NCBI GenBank assembly: GCA_016870275.1
Contig: VGBZ01000003.1
Coordinates: forward strand, 62,001-126,000
Length of the DNA: 64,000 bases
Direction: 5' to 3'
Origin: Actinomycetota bacterium
Lineage (GTDB): Bacteria > Actinomycetota > Acidimicrobiia > Acidimicrobiales > Microtrichaceae
In this document: in pieces, positions 17,795-25,526 of the stretch
Layout of the letters: every line of letters starts with the position of its first letter
How positions within the stretch are numbered: the first letter of the stretch is position 1
Translations under genes and position numbers: made by a program
The notes under the pieces: generated by a model
What the model was told of the DNA's origin: nothing
Database searches by the model: none
Seen by the model: only the letters and a program-made list of their open reading frames with translations

Positions 17795-18910
17795 TCAGAT
17801 CCCGATGCGCTGAGCGAGCAGCTCCCGGTGGTAGGTCGGGTCTCCGAAGAGCAGTTCGGAACTCTTGGCCCGCTTGAAGTAGAGGTGCGCCGGGTGCTCC
17901 CACGTGAACCCGATGCCGCCGTGGATCTGAATGTTCTCCGCAGCGGAGTGGAAGTACGCCTCTGAGCAGTAGGCCTTGGCGAGCGACGCCACCGACGGAA
18001 GCTCGTCGTTCAACTCCGAGGCGCACCAGCCGGCGTAGTACGCCGCCGATTTCGCCGACTCGACCTCGAGCAGCATGTCGGCACACTTGTGCTTGATGGC
18101 CTGGAACGAACCGATCGGTCGACCGAATTGCACCCGATCCTTGGCGTACTGGACCGACGAGTCGAGCACTTCCTGCGCTCCGCCGACCTGCTCGGCGGCG
18201 AGCGCCACCGCCGCCAGGTCGAGAACCCGTTCGATGGCGGCCCACCCCTCGCCGTCAACTCCAATCAGGCGGCCTTCGACGTCGGCGTACTCCAGGCGGG
18301 CCTGCTTTCGGGTCTGATCCATTGTCGACAGCGCCGTGCGGGTGAGGCCGTCGGCGTCTCCGGAGACAGCGAACAGGCTCACGCCTGCATCGGTGCGGGC
18401 TGCGGTGATGATCAGGCCTGCCGTGTGACCATCGAGGACGTAGAGCTTGGTCCCGGAGAGCTTCCAGACGTCGCCGTCCCGGGAGGCGGTCATGGTCACG
18501 GCGGACTCGTCCCACTTCCCATTGGGTTCGGTGTAGGCGAGCGTGGCGATGGTCTCCCCGGACGCAATGCCCGGCAGGTAGTCCTGTTGTGCGGCGGTGT
18601 CACCGGAGTGGATCAGGGTCTGGGCACCGAGCACGACGGTGGCGAAGTACGGGGCGCACAGCAGGCGGCGACCCATCTCCTCGAGCACTACGACCAACTC
18701 GACGAACCCGTAGCCCTGGCCGCCGAACTCCTCTGGGATCACGAGCGCCTGGAGGCCCATCTGTTCGGCCATCTGGCTCCACACCGCCGGGTCGTAGCCG
18801 TCGATGGTCTCCATGAGCTCACGAACCGTCGCCTCCGAGGACTTGTCGTTCAGGAACGCCCTGACGATCCCGCGAAGCTCCTCTTGTTCCTCACTGAATG
18901 CGAAGTTCAC
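17795..18910 (-). CDS. acyl-CoA dehydrogenase
   Basis: 371 residues with the standard three-part fold. The N-terminal helical domain has AEQMGLQALVIPEEFGGQGYG. The middle beta domain has ATLAYTEPNG and WKLSGTKLYVLDG. The C-terminal helical domain has QVGGAQEVLDSSVQYAKDR, FGRPIGSFQAIKHK and IQIHGGIGFTWEHP. It would use FAD to introduce a 2,3-double bond in an acyl-CoA. The C-terminal pattern (LYFKRAKSSELLFGD) resembles the FadE-type enzymes that replace the classic YEGT segment. Chain-length specificity is not visible. Confidence 0.9.
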   Translation of the reverse strand: MNFAFSEEQEELRGIVRAFLNDKSSEATVRELMETIDGYDPAVWSQMAEQMGLQALVIPEEFGGQGYGFVELVVVLEEMGRRLLCAPYFATVVLGAQTLIHSGDTAAQQDYLPGIASGETIATLAYTEPNGKWDESAVTMTASRDGDVWKLSGTKLYVLDGHTAGLIITAARTDAGVSLFAVSGDADGLTRTALSTMDQTRKQARLEYADVEGRLIGVDGEGWAAIERVLDLAAVALAAEQVGGAQEVLDSSVQYAKDRVQFGRPIGSFQAIKHKCADMLLEVESAKSAAYYAGWCASELNDELPSVASLAKAYCSEAYFHSAAENIQIHGGIGFTWEHPAHLYFKRAKSSELLFGDPTYHRELLAQRIGI

Positions 18911-19031
18911 TCTGATCCCTCATTCGATCGGGGTTTGTGTCGGTTGTTGCGCCGTGATTCGGTCTGCACCTCCGGCGTCACTTGAGTTCTACCCCAGCGG
19001 ACACGAACCCGCACACCCGAACGCGTACTTG

Positions 19032-19041
19032 TGTGTACACA
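19032..19041. promoter_or_regulatory. perfect palindrome, likely antitoxin operator
   Basis: TGTGTACACA is a perfect 10-bp palindrome 18 bp before the antitoxin ATG. It contains TGTACA, the operator core reported for YefM-type antitoxins, and closely resembles P1 Phd operator sites. It sits just upstream of a possible -10 (TAGGGT, 19048-19053), a position suited to autorepression. Confidence 0.6.
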
Positions 19042-19059
19042 TGCGGCTAGGGTTTTGTG

Positions 19060-19338
19060 ATGATCGAGATGGGAACCCGGGAACTGCGCCACGACCTCGC
19101 AACTGCAGTACGCCGCGCCGGAGCCGGGGAGCGGATCGTGGTCACCATCGCCGGGCGGCCGATCGCCCAACTCGGTCCAATCGAGCCGATCGGCACCGAC
19201 GTCACGCTGGCCGATCTCGTCGATCGAGGCCTGTTGGAACCGGCCCGGCGATCCGACCGACCCGAGCCCGCCTTCTCCATGCCGCTGTGGGCGGGAACCC
19301 GAATCGATCAACTCGTGCGCGAGGTGCGCGGCCGGTGA
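19060..19338 (+). CDS. Phd/YefM-family antitoxin
   Basis: 92 residues from ATG 19060 (a GTG directly before it is also possible). The N-terminal MIEMGTRELRHDLATAVRR with GERIVVTIAGRPIAQLGPI is the dimerising DNA-binding fold of Phd/YefM antitoxins. The C-terminal half (PEPAFSMPLWAGTRIDQLV) would wrap the toxin. A TAGGGT lying seven bases before the ATG would make the mRNA leaderless. Its TGA overlaps the toxin GTG (GTGA), the usual toxin-antitoxin coupling. Confidence 0.88.
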   Translation: MIEMGTRELRHDLATAVRRAGAGERIVVTIAGRPIAQLGPIEPIGTDVTLADLVDRGLLEPARRSDRPEPAFSMPLWAGTRIDQLVREVRGR

Positions 19339-19739
19339 CCGTCGCGATCGACTCGACTGGGCTGCTGGCGCGCTTCCTCGACGGGCCGGCGCAACGAGTC
19401 GCACTCGCCGCCATGGCCTCCGACCCGGACTGGTGTGCCAGCGCACTGGCGCTGGCCGAGGCGCTCATGGTCCTCGACCGGCTCGGCGACGATCCTGCGC
19501 GGACCAACGAACTGCGCCGAGCCCTTCGCGATGACTGGGAACGAATCAACGTGGTCCCGGTCGACCAGCGCTGCCTCGACCGGGCCGCAGACCTGGGGCG
19601 CACGCAGCCGGTACGCACCGTCGACGCCGTCCACCTCGCCGCCGCCGACCGGCTCCCCCGCCCGGTCACCTACATCACGTTCGATCCGATCCAGATCCCG
19701 GTGGCCGTCGCCCTCGGCTTCGATGTGGCCAGCATCTGA
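19335..19739 (+). CDS. VapC-type PIN-domain toxin
   Basis: 134 residues from GTG 19335. The PIN nuclease acidic quartet is visible: D6 (AIDST), E42 (ALALAEAL), D97 (VRTVDAVHLAAA) and D117 (YITFDP). PIN toxins cut RNA, often tRNA or rRNA, with Mg2+ or Mn2+. It is paired by overlap with a Phd/YefM-type antitoxin rather than an AbrB- or RHH-type VapB, a mix known in actinobacteria. The RNA target is not predictable. Confidence 0.88.
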   Translation: MTVAIDSTGLLARFLDGPAQRVALAAMASDPDWCASALALAEALMVLDRLGDDPARTNELRRALRDDWERINVVPVDQRCLDRAADLGRTQPVRTVDAVHLAAADRLPRPVTYITFDPIQIPVAVALGFDVASI

Positions 19740-19768
19740 CCCAGCCACCGGCATGTCAGACTGCCACG

Positions 19769-20392
19769 GTGCCTGACGCCACCTCGACGCTTCACCACGC
19801 CGACACCGACATGGAGATCCACAAGGTCGTCGTCGGGCCCATGGACAACAACGTCTTCGTGCTGCGCTGTCGCCACACGGGCGATGCGGTCCTCCTCGAT
19901 GCCGCAAACGAGCACGAGCGGCTTCTCGAGCTCGCTCGGGGACTCGGTGTTCGGCAGATACTCGAAACACACGGGCACTGGGATCACATCCAGGCCGTGA
20001 CAGAGTTGCGCGACGCCGGCTACTCGGTCGGTGTCACCGCAGAGGACGCAGCGATGCTCCCGAGTTACGACGAGATCCTCGGTGACGATGACGAGATCGC
20101 CGTCGGACACCTCCGGCTCCGGACCATCCACACGCCGGGCCACACGCCGGGCTCGATGTGCTTCGCCGTTCGCAACAAGCCCGTACTCTTCAGCGGAGAC
20201 ACGCTCTTCCCCGGAGGCCCGGGCGCAACCGGATTCGAAGGAGGTGACTTCAACGCCATCATTCAGTCGATCGACCGTCGCCTGTTTGCGACCCTCTCGC
20301 CCGACACGCTCGTCCTTCCCGGTCACGGCGACGACACGACGCTCAGCGCCGAGTTGCCGCACCTGCAGGAGTGGGTGGACCGAGGTTGGTAG
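19769..20392 (+). CDS. MBL-fold metallo-hydrolase, glyoxalase II-like
   Basis: 207 residues from a GTG. The metal-binding loop is ETHGHWDHIQ (HxHxDH), followed by HTPGHTPGSMCF (third-site His) and LPGHGDDTTL near the C-terminus. The overall short form resembles glyoxalase II or persulfide-dioxygenase-like hydrolases that cleave thioesters with a di-metal centre. It begins 29 bp after the toxin gene, so it may be co-transcribed, but no functional link to the toxin-antitoxin pair is evident. Confidence 0.85.
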   Translation: MPDATSTLHHADTDMEIHKVVVGPMDNNVFVLRCRHTGDAVLLDAANEHERLLELARGLGVRQILETHGHWDHIQAVTELRDAGYSVGVTAEDAAMLPSYDEILGDDDEIAVGHLRLRTIHTPGHTPGSMCFAVRNKPVLFSGDTLFPGGPGATGFEGGDFNAIIQSIDRRLFATLSPDTLVLPGHGDDTTLSAELPHLQEWVDRGW

Positions 20393-20424
20393 CCAGGGGG
20401 CCATCAGAAGCGGACCGTTTGCAC

Positions 20425-20439
20425 CGGCGGTTGTCGCCG
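20425..20439 (+). terminator. weak hairpin after the metallo-hydrolase gene
   Basis: CGGCG-gttgt-CGCCG forms a 5-bp GC stem 32 bp after the stop codon. There is no T-tract, so it is at best a weak or factor-assisted terminator. Confidence 0.25.
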
Positions 20440-20564
20440 CCAGATCCGTCTGCTACGTTCGCATTTGGGTGCCTTGACGGTAGCCATGTCCCAACACGCA
20501 GGTCCCGACCGTCTCGTCGTGCTACCTGCAGCCCGGCAACCTACGTGACAATTTGGAGTTGACC

Positions 20565-21095
20565 ATGTCCACCACCACTTCATCCCCCTGGCGTCGCAGC
20601 CTGACGCTGATCGCCACCGTCGTGGCCGCCGCCGCTGCGGTCCTCTTGTCCCTGACTGGCACCGCCGGGGCGGGACGCTCGGCCGACACCCCCCCCACGA
20701 CATGTGTAAATATAGATCCTTCTCTAGATATTGGAGAGGTTGAAAAAAAACCTCCACTGACTATTTGCAATACGGTCCCGACGACCGCCTCAACCGCCTC
20801 AACTGAGCCCTTACCGATCGATCCGTGCGTGCCGACCACCACGGCCCCGGCCACGACGACCACGACGCCGCCGACGACGGATGCGCCGCCGACGACGGGG
20901 AAGATGCCGACGATCGATGATGCGCCGCCGACGACGGTTGTTGAGCCGCTGACGACGGATGATGCGCCGGAGTCCGTCGCTCTGGGTGCGCCGGTGGCCA
21001 AGGTTCAGGTCCCTGCGGAGTGCGTCTCGCCGAACAATGCGGCGGCCACTCCCAGTCCGCCCAGTCCGCCCAGTCGCATCCGATTCACCGGCTAA
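20565..21095 (+). CDS. secreted Thr/Pro-rich protein
   Basis: 176 residues from ATG 20565. An N-terminal basic segment and hydrophobic core (SLTLIATVVAAAAAVLLSL, ending TAGAG) form a likely Sec signal peptide. The mature part is low-complexity Thr/Pro/Ala (TTTAPATTTTTPPTTDAPP type), typical of extended surface or O-glycosylated stalks. C47 and C68 flank an unusually AT-rich coding patch at 20701-20760. No catalytic domain is visible. An in-frame TTG at 20553 would add four residues before the ATG. Confidence 0.7.
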   Translation: MSTTTSSPWRRSLTLIATVVAAAAAVLLSLTGTAGAGRSADTPPTTCVNIDPSLDIGEVEKKPPLTICNTVPTTASTASTEPLPIDPCVPTTTAPATTTTTPPTTDAPPTTGKMPTIDDAPPTTVVEPLTTDDAPESVALGAPVAKVQVPAECVSPNNAAATPSPPSPPSRIRFTG

Positions 21096-21124
21096 CCCCG
21101 GTGACCGGCGGCGGGACCGAGTAA

Positions 21125-21397
21125 CCCTCCCCGCCACTCCCGGGCGGCGACCGACCGGACGGCGGGCCACCTCAGATCGCCCACAGACGCCGACTCGGAT
21201 CGTGGCTGCTCTGGCGGGCCGGTCCGGCACGGGGCGCCGACGCCCGCTACGCCGAGGTCGACCACCGGGACCTGGATCGGATCCACACGTTCCGCCTGTT
21301 CCCACCGGACGGCAGCGGCGACGGGGCAGGGCCGAGCGGGCGGCGCCACGAGCGGTTCCGGGCGTGGAAGGAGGACCTGCGTGACCACCACGCCTGA
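21125..21397 (+). pseudogene. start-less remnant of a small conserved-looking protein
   Basis: Between the secreted protein and sufC1 one frame stays open from a TAA at 21122 to TGA 21395-21397 and reads like a real protein: RRRLGSWLLWRAGPARGAD, then YAEVDHRDLDRIHTFRLFPP, then RFRAWKEDLRDHHA. It contains no ATG, GTG or TTG, so as it stands it cannot start normally. It resembles small actinobacterial proteins I recall only vaguely. It may be an N-terminally truncated gene or one using a rare start codon. Otherwise this 360-bp gap holds only the sufC1 operator. Confidence 0.45.
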
Positions 21398-21418
21398 TCC
21401 ACACACACGCCCGACGCT

Positions 21419-21444
21419 ATTTCCACTACCGCAGTAGGGGAAAT
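21419..21444 (+). promoter_or_regulatory. sufC1 operator, dyad ATTT-N3-CTAC-N4-GTAG-N3-AAAT
   Basis: The most symmetrical of three copies found before suf genes. The arms ATTT and CTAC face GTAG and AAAT, and the outer symmetry extends to CTATTTCC/GGAAATAG (21417-21446). A TAGGAT -10-like hexamer (21444-21449) begins at its right edge and lies 6 nt before the sufC1 ATG, implying a leaderless transcript repressed by whatever binds here. See the sufD and sufB copies. Confidence 0.7.
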
Positions 21445-21455
21445 AGGATGATCGA

Positions 21456-22232
21456 ATGCTGGACGCATCCGATCCCGTCCCAGTCTTCGAGGTGCAGTGC
21501 CTGCGCGCGGCGCCCGCCGAGGAGCCGGAGCGGGAGATCCTCCGGGGCGTCGACCTCCGGGTCCTGCCCGGCGAGGTCCACGCCGTCATGGGTCCGAACG
21601 GATCTGGCAAGTCCACCTTGGCCAACTCGCTCATGGGCTCACCGGAGTACGTCGTGACCGGCGGTTCGATCCGCTTCCGTGGCGAGGAGATCACTGCGTG
21701 GGGTCCCGACGAGCGGGGACGTGCAGGCATCTTCCTGGCGTTCCAGTATCCCCAAGAGGTCCCGGGTGTCCCAGTGCGACAGTTCCTCCGTCAGGCACTC
21801 TCGGAACGAAAGGGAATCGACCTGTCGGTACTTGAGATCCGGCTGGCCATCATGGAGTGGATGGAACGACTCGACATGGATCCCGCCTTCGCCGACCGCT
21901 TCCTCAACGACGGGTTCTCCGGCGGCGAGAAGAAACGCAACGAGATCCTCCAGATGGCGATCCTCGAGCCCGAGGTTGCCATCCTCGACGAAACCGACTC
22001 CGGCCTCGACATCGATGCGCTCCGAGTCGTCGCCGACGGCATCAACGCCGTACGAGCCGACCGTAGCGACCTCGGGGTGGTCGTGATCACCCACTACCAG
22101 CGGCTCCTCGAGTACCTCGAACCCGATGTGGTCCACGTGCTTGTCGACGGCCGAATCGTCGAGGACGGCGGCTCCGAACTCGCCCAACGGCTCGAGCGTG
22201 AGGGGTTCGATTCGTGGCGGCAGGCGTCGTGA
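21456..22232 (+). CDS. sufC: SufC1, Fe-S assembly ATPase
   Basis: 258 residues. ABC ATPase with Walker A GPNGSGKST, signature FSGGEKKRNE, Walker B VAILDETDSGLDIDAL and H-loop ITHYQRLL. The EKKRNE variant and ETDSGLD are SufC hallmarks. SufC drives SufB-SufD conformational change for Fe-S cluster assembly. It carries a longer N-terminus than the second SufC in this locus. Its TGA overlaps the sufS GTG. It is the first gene of a rightward sufC-sufS-sufU operon behind the shared operator. Confidence 0.92.
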   Translation: MLDASDPVPVFEVQCLRAAPAEEPEREILRGVDLRVLPGEVHAVMGPNGSGKSTLANSLMGSPEYVVTGGSIRFRGEEITAWGPDERGRAGIFLAFQYPQEVPGVPVRQFLRQALSERKGIDLSVLEIRLAIMEWMERLDMDPAFADRFLNDGFSGGEKKRNEILQMAILEPEVAILDETDSGLDIDALRVVADGINAVRADRSDLGVVVITHYQRLLEYLEPDVVHVLVDGRIVEDGGSELAQRLEREGFDSWRQAS

Positions 22233-23482
22233 GGCCCGTCGCCGACCTCGAACCACTCGACGCCGCCCGGATCAAGGCCGATTTCCCCATCCTCGCCCGT
22301 CCGGCCGGCGGGTCCCGGCTGGTGTTCCTCGACTCCGCCGCCTCCTCGCAGCGGCCGACCGCCGTAGGAGAGGCGATCGACCGCTACTACGCCGAGGACC
22401 ACGCCAACGTGCACCGCGCCGCCTATGCGCTCGCCGAGCGGGCGACCAATGCCATGGAATCCGGACGACGGCGCGTGGCGTCCTTCGTCGGCGGGTCCAG
22501 CGCTGAGGAGATCGTGTTCACCAAGAACGCCACGGAGTCGCTCAACCTGGTGGCCCGGTCGTGGGGTGCCGCCAACCTCCGCCCCGGAGATGTCGTCGTG
22601 CTCTCGCTGATGGAACACCACGCCAACATCGTTCCGTGGCTGCAACTCGCCGAGTCACACGGCGTCGAACTTCGCTGGCTCGGCCTCACCCCCGAGGGAC
22701 GACTGGATCTTTCGGGGATCGACGAGGCGCTCGACGGTGCCTCGTTGCTCAGCATCACAGGCATGTCGAACGTGCTCGGCACCGTCCCTCCCGTGGCCGA
22801 GCTCGCCGAGCGGGCACACGCCGCTGGAGCGCTCGTCTGCGTCGATGCCTGTCAATCAGCTCCGCACACGATCACACGGGTCGTCGATCTCGGTGCGGAC
22901 TTCCTCGCCTTCAGCGGACACAAGCTCTGCGGGCCGACCGGCGTCGGTGTGCTCTGGGCTCGCACCGAGCTGCTCGAATCAATGCCCCCGTTCCTCGGCG
23001 GTGGCGGCATGATCCTCGACGTCCGAACCGACGGCTTCACCCCGGCGGCAGTGCCGCACAAGTTCGAGGCCGGCACCCCACCGATAGCCGAGATCGTGGG
23101 GCTCGCAGCCGCCATCGACTACCTCGAGGACATCGGGCTCGACCGCATCGCCGCTCACGAGCACATGCTCACCGAGTACGCCCTCGAGACCCTCCCGGCC
23201 CGATTCGGTGACGATCTCACGATCTTCGGCCCCGCCAACGCCGAACATCGGGGCGGCATCGTGAGTTTTGCGTTCGCCGACATCCACCCCCACGACCTGT
23301 CTCAGGTACTCGACACCCACGGTGTGTGCGTCCGACCCGGGCACCATTGCGCCAAACCACTCATGCGGGTGCTCGGCGTGGGTGCAACGGCTCGCGCCTC
23401 GTGGTACCTCTACAACGACACCGATGACATCGACGCCCTCGCTGACGCCCTGGCCGACGCCCGGAGCTTCTTCGCCATCTGA
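22229..23482 (+). CDS. sufS: SufS, cysteine desulfurase
   Basis: 417 residues from GTG 22229, overlapping sufC1 by 4 bp; an in-frame GTG at 22214 would add five residues. It is a PLP fold-type I enzyme with PLP lysine K232 in SGHKLCGPTG and the catalytic cysteine C374 in RPGHHCAKPLM. DSAASSQRP at the N-terminus and NVHRAAYALAERAT are further SufS marks. It extracts sulfur from cysteine as a persulfide and hands it to SufU, whose gene follows 86 bp downstream. Confidence 0.93.
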   Translation: MRPVADLEPLDAARIKADFPILARPAGGSRLVFLDSAASSQRPTAVGEAIDRYYAEDHANVHRAAYALAERATNAMESGRRRVASFVGGSSAEEIVFTKNATESLNLVARSWGAANLRPGDVVVLSLMEHHANIVPWLQLAESHGVELRWLGLTPEGRLDLSGIDEALDGASLLSITGMSNVLGTVPPVAELAERAHAAGALVCVDACQSAPHTITRVVDLGADFLAFSGHKLCGPTGVGVLWARTELLESMPPFLGGGGMILDVRTDGFTPAAVPHKFEAGTPPIAEIVGLAAAIDYLEDIGLDRIAAHEHMLTEYALETLPARFGDDLTIFGPANAEHRGGIVSFAFADIHPHDLSQVLDTHGVCVRPGHHCAKPLMRVLGVGATARASWYLYNDTDDIDALADALADARSFFAI

Positions 23483-23568
23483 ACCGGATGGATCCACCGA
23501 TGGTCGGGCTTCCCCTCCGGGGCCACGATCTACCAAACTAACCAAGTCATTTCGACTGAACGAGAACC

Positions 23569-24075
23569 ATGTCAGGCCTCGAAGACCTCTACCGCGAGAT
23601 CATCCTCGACCACTATCGCAGCCCACGGAACCGAGGCGAGCTCCCCGTGCCGCCTGCGACCCGATCGGACGGGTTCAATCCCCTCTGCGGCGACGAAATC
23701 GTCGTCTACCTGCAACTCGACGACCCGTCCAAGGGGGACGATGCGTTGATCGATGACATCCGGATCGGCGGCCAAGGGTGCTCGATCTCACAGTCCTCAG
23801 CATCCATGATGTCCGCTGCGGTCAAGGGCCACACCGTCGCCGAGGCCCGGCACCTCACCAGAGCGTTCAAGGCGATGATGTCGATCCACGAGGGCGAGCT
23901 CGGCGGCGACGGCAGCGAGAGCGAACTGAGCGGCGACGACTCAGGCGACGTCGGGACCATCGCTCTCGGCGACCTCGATGCCCTCAAGGGAGTGGTCAAG
24001 TTTCCAGTTCGCATCAAGTGCGCCACGCTCGGGTGGAACACTCTTCTCCAGGGCTTCGACGAGACCGCCGACTGA
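23569..24075 (+). CDS. sufU: SufU, zinc-dependent sulfurtransferase
   Basis: 168 residues. The ligand set of SufU is complete: C40 and D42 in NPLCGDE, C71 in GQGCSIS and C151 in RIKCATLGW. In Gram-positive SUF systems SufU accepts persulfide sulfur from SufS via zinc-ligand exchange. An acidic, Ser/Gly-rich insertion (GGDGSESELSGDDSGD, 112-127) interrupts the region before the last cysteine; an insertion there is typical of SufU versus IscU, though this one is unusually acidic. Usual length is about 145-165. Confidence 0.92.
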   Translation: MSGLEDLYREIILDHYRSPRNRGELPVPPATRSDGFNPLCGDEIVVYLQLDDPSKGDDALIDDIRIGGQGCSISQSSASMMSAAVKGHTVAEARHLTRAFKAMMSIHEGELGGDGSESELSGDDSGDVGTIALGDLDALKGVVKFPVRIKCATLGWNTLLQGFDETAD

Positions 24076-24153
24076 GTCCCCGGCTCGGCGAACCGCCAGG
24101 GATCTCGAGGCAGCCGCGCTGGCACATTTCAAGCCGTTGGCCGGAGCTGGGCA

Positions 24154-24197
24154 TTGACGCTGTCACAGAGCTGTGCTTCAATCGAACACACGTTCGT
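24154..24197 (+). promoter_or_regulatory. promoter with LexA-type SOS box
   Basis: TTGACG (24154-24159) and TTCAAT (24177-24182) are spaced 17 bp. Overlapping the -10, TCGAAC-ACAC-GTTCGT (24182-24197) matches the actinobacterial LexA box TCGAAC-N4-GTTCGA with one mismatch. Mycobacterial 13E12-family HNH genes are known to be SOS-regulated, which fits the truncated 13E12-type gene downstream. Confidence 0.7.
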
Positions 24198-24200
24198 TCA

Positions 24201-24336
24201 CGGCGCCAGCCGCAACGACACGGCGCCAGCCGCAACGACACGGCGCCAGCCGCAACGACACGGCGCCAGCCGCAACGACACGGCGCCAGCCGCAACGACA
24301 CGGCGCCAGCCGCAACGACACGGCGCCAGCCGCAAC
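24201..24336. repeat. perfect 20-bp tandem repeat, 6.8 copies
   Basis: Six full copies and a 16-bp partial copy of cggcgccagccgcaacgaca, with no mismatches. The unit holds the palindrome GGCGCC. The period is not a multiple of three, and no copy carries a start codon in the frame of the following HNH gene. There are no spacers, so it is not CRISPR. It begins three bases after the LexA box. Confidence 0.95.
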
Positions 24337-24395
24337 ATCTCGCAGCCTCTGCTGCCCCAACCGCCGCCGTTTGCGACGATCTCGGAAGCTGCCCT

Positions 24396-25526
24396 GTGCG
24401 AGATCCCGAAGCATCACCGCCATCCACCGCTCAACAGTCAACCGGTGCGGCCGAGTCGAGCCACCGAACCAGCGCTGCGACTGCCGTCGGTGCGTCTGTC
24501 AGCGATTTCGCCGTGTGCGATGGGCGTATCACCTCCCACCATGCAGCCGTACTCGTCCGACTGGCCACGCCCAGGGTGTTCCGCATCGTCGCAGCGTGCC
24601 TCGATGAACTCACTGCGCTCGCCGACGGTGTGCGCTTCGAGCAATGGGTCCGTGAGGTGCAGGCTCTCGTTGCGGCCGCCGACCCGGATGGGGGTCACCA
24701 ACCCGAGAGCGCCTGCGACCGGGCCCGTCTCCGTCCAGGCCTCGGCGACACGCTCCACCTCGACGACACGTTCCATGGCGCCGCCGCCCAGCAGGTTCGG
24801 GCGGCAATCGACGAGGAGGTGGAGCGTCGCTTCCACCATCATCGCCAGCCCAACCAGGAGGAGCAGGGCCACTCAGTGCCGTCTCGGAGCGAGCTCACGG
24901 CTGAGTCGCTCGCCGAGTTGTTGCGGCGCGACACTGCGACGCAACCGCCCGCCAGAGCACCTGTCTCCGATGTGACGTTGGTGATTCGAGCCGGTGACCC
25001 ACTCGCTCCGGACGGTTCGCTCGGAGGTACGACCGTTGGAACCTCCCTCGACGGCGTCCGACTGCAGGACGGGACCGTTCGCGAGCTGCTCTGTGACGCC
25101 GTTCTCCATCCAGTGGTGGTGGACTCACTCGGGGTGCCGCTCGACCTGGGCCGCAGTATCCGGGCGTTCTCGCCCCAGCAGCGTCGGGCAGCGATCGCTC
25201 GGGATGGTGGCTGCGTTCATCCCGGTTGCGACGCTCCGCCCTCGTGGACGCACCTCCACCATCTCGACGAGGTGCGCCTTGGCGGAGCCACCGATGTCAA
25301 TCGGTCGGCGTGCCTGTGTCCGACACACCATGCGGTGTGGCACGCACCAGGCTGGCCGACCCGGTCACGTCCAGATGGGTACCTCGACATCACCACCCCA
25401 ACGGGTCAACGCCTCGTCAGCCAGCGTCACGGGCGGCCCCGCCCGGAACAAGGCGGCGGCCCCCGCCCGGTCAGTGACCGGCGAGGTCGTCCAGCCGACG
25501 GGCGAACTGCACATCGAGGTCGGTGA
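24396..25526 (+). pseudogene. 5'-truncated 13E12/DUF222-type HNH endonuclease
   Basis: From about 24480 the frame matches the latter part of DUF222/13E12 proteins (VCDGRITSHHAAVLVRLATP, REVQALVAAADPDGG) and ends with an intact HNH nuclease site: CVHPGC, then WTHLHHLDEVRLGGATD, then CLCPTHHAVWH. The N-terminal roughly 150 residues of the family are missing, and 20-bp repeats occupy their place after the SOS promoter. The first usable in-frame start is GTG 24396, which would give a 376-residue protein. It may still make a nuclease fragment. Its 3' end overlaps the convergent pterin dehydratase gene by 56 bp. Confidence 0.7.

Noticed and set aside
24201-24336. Possible CRISPR array
   Set aside because: The 20-bp units are directly adjacent with no spacers, and no cas genes are near.
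24154-24975. Alternative frame starting before the 20-bp repeats
   Set aside because: It lacks any DUF222 or HNH similarity and is not in the HNH frame; the repeats keep every frame open by chance.
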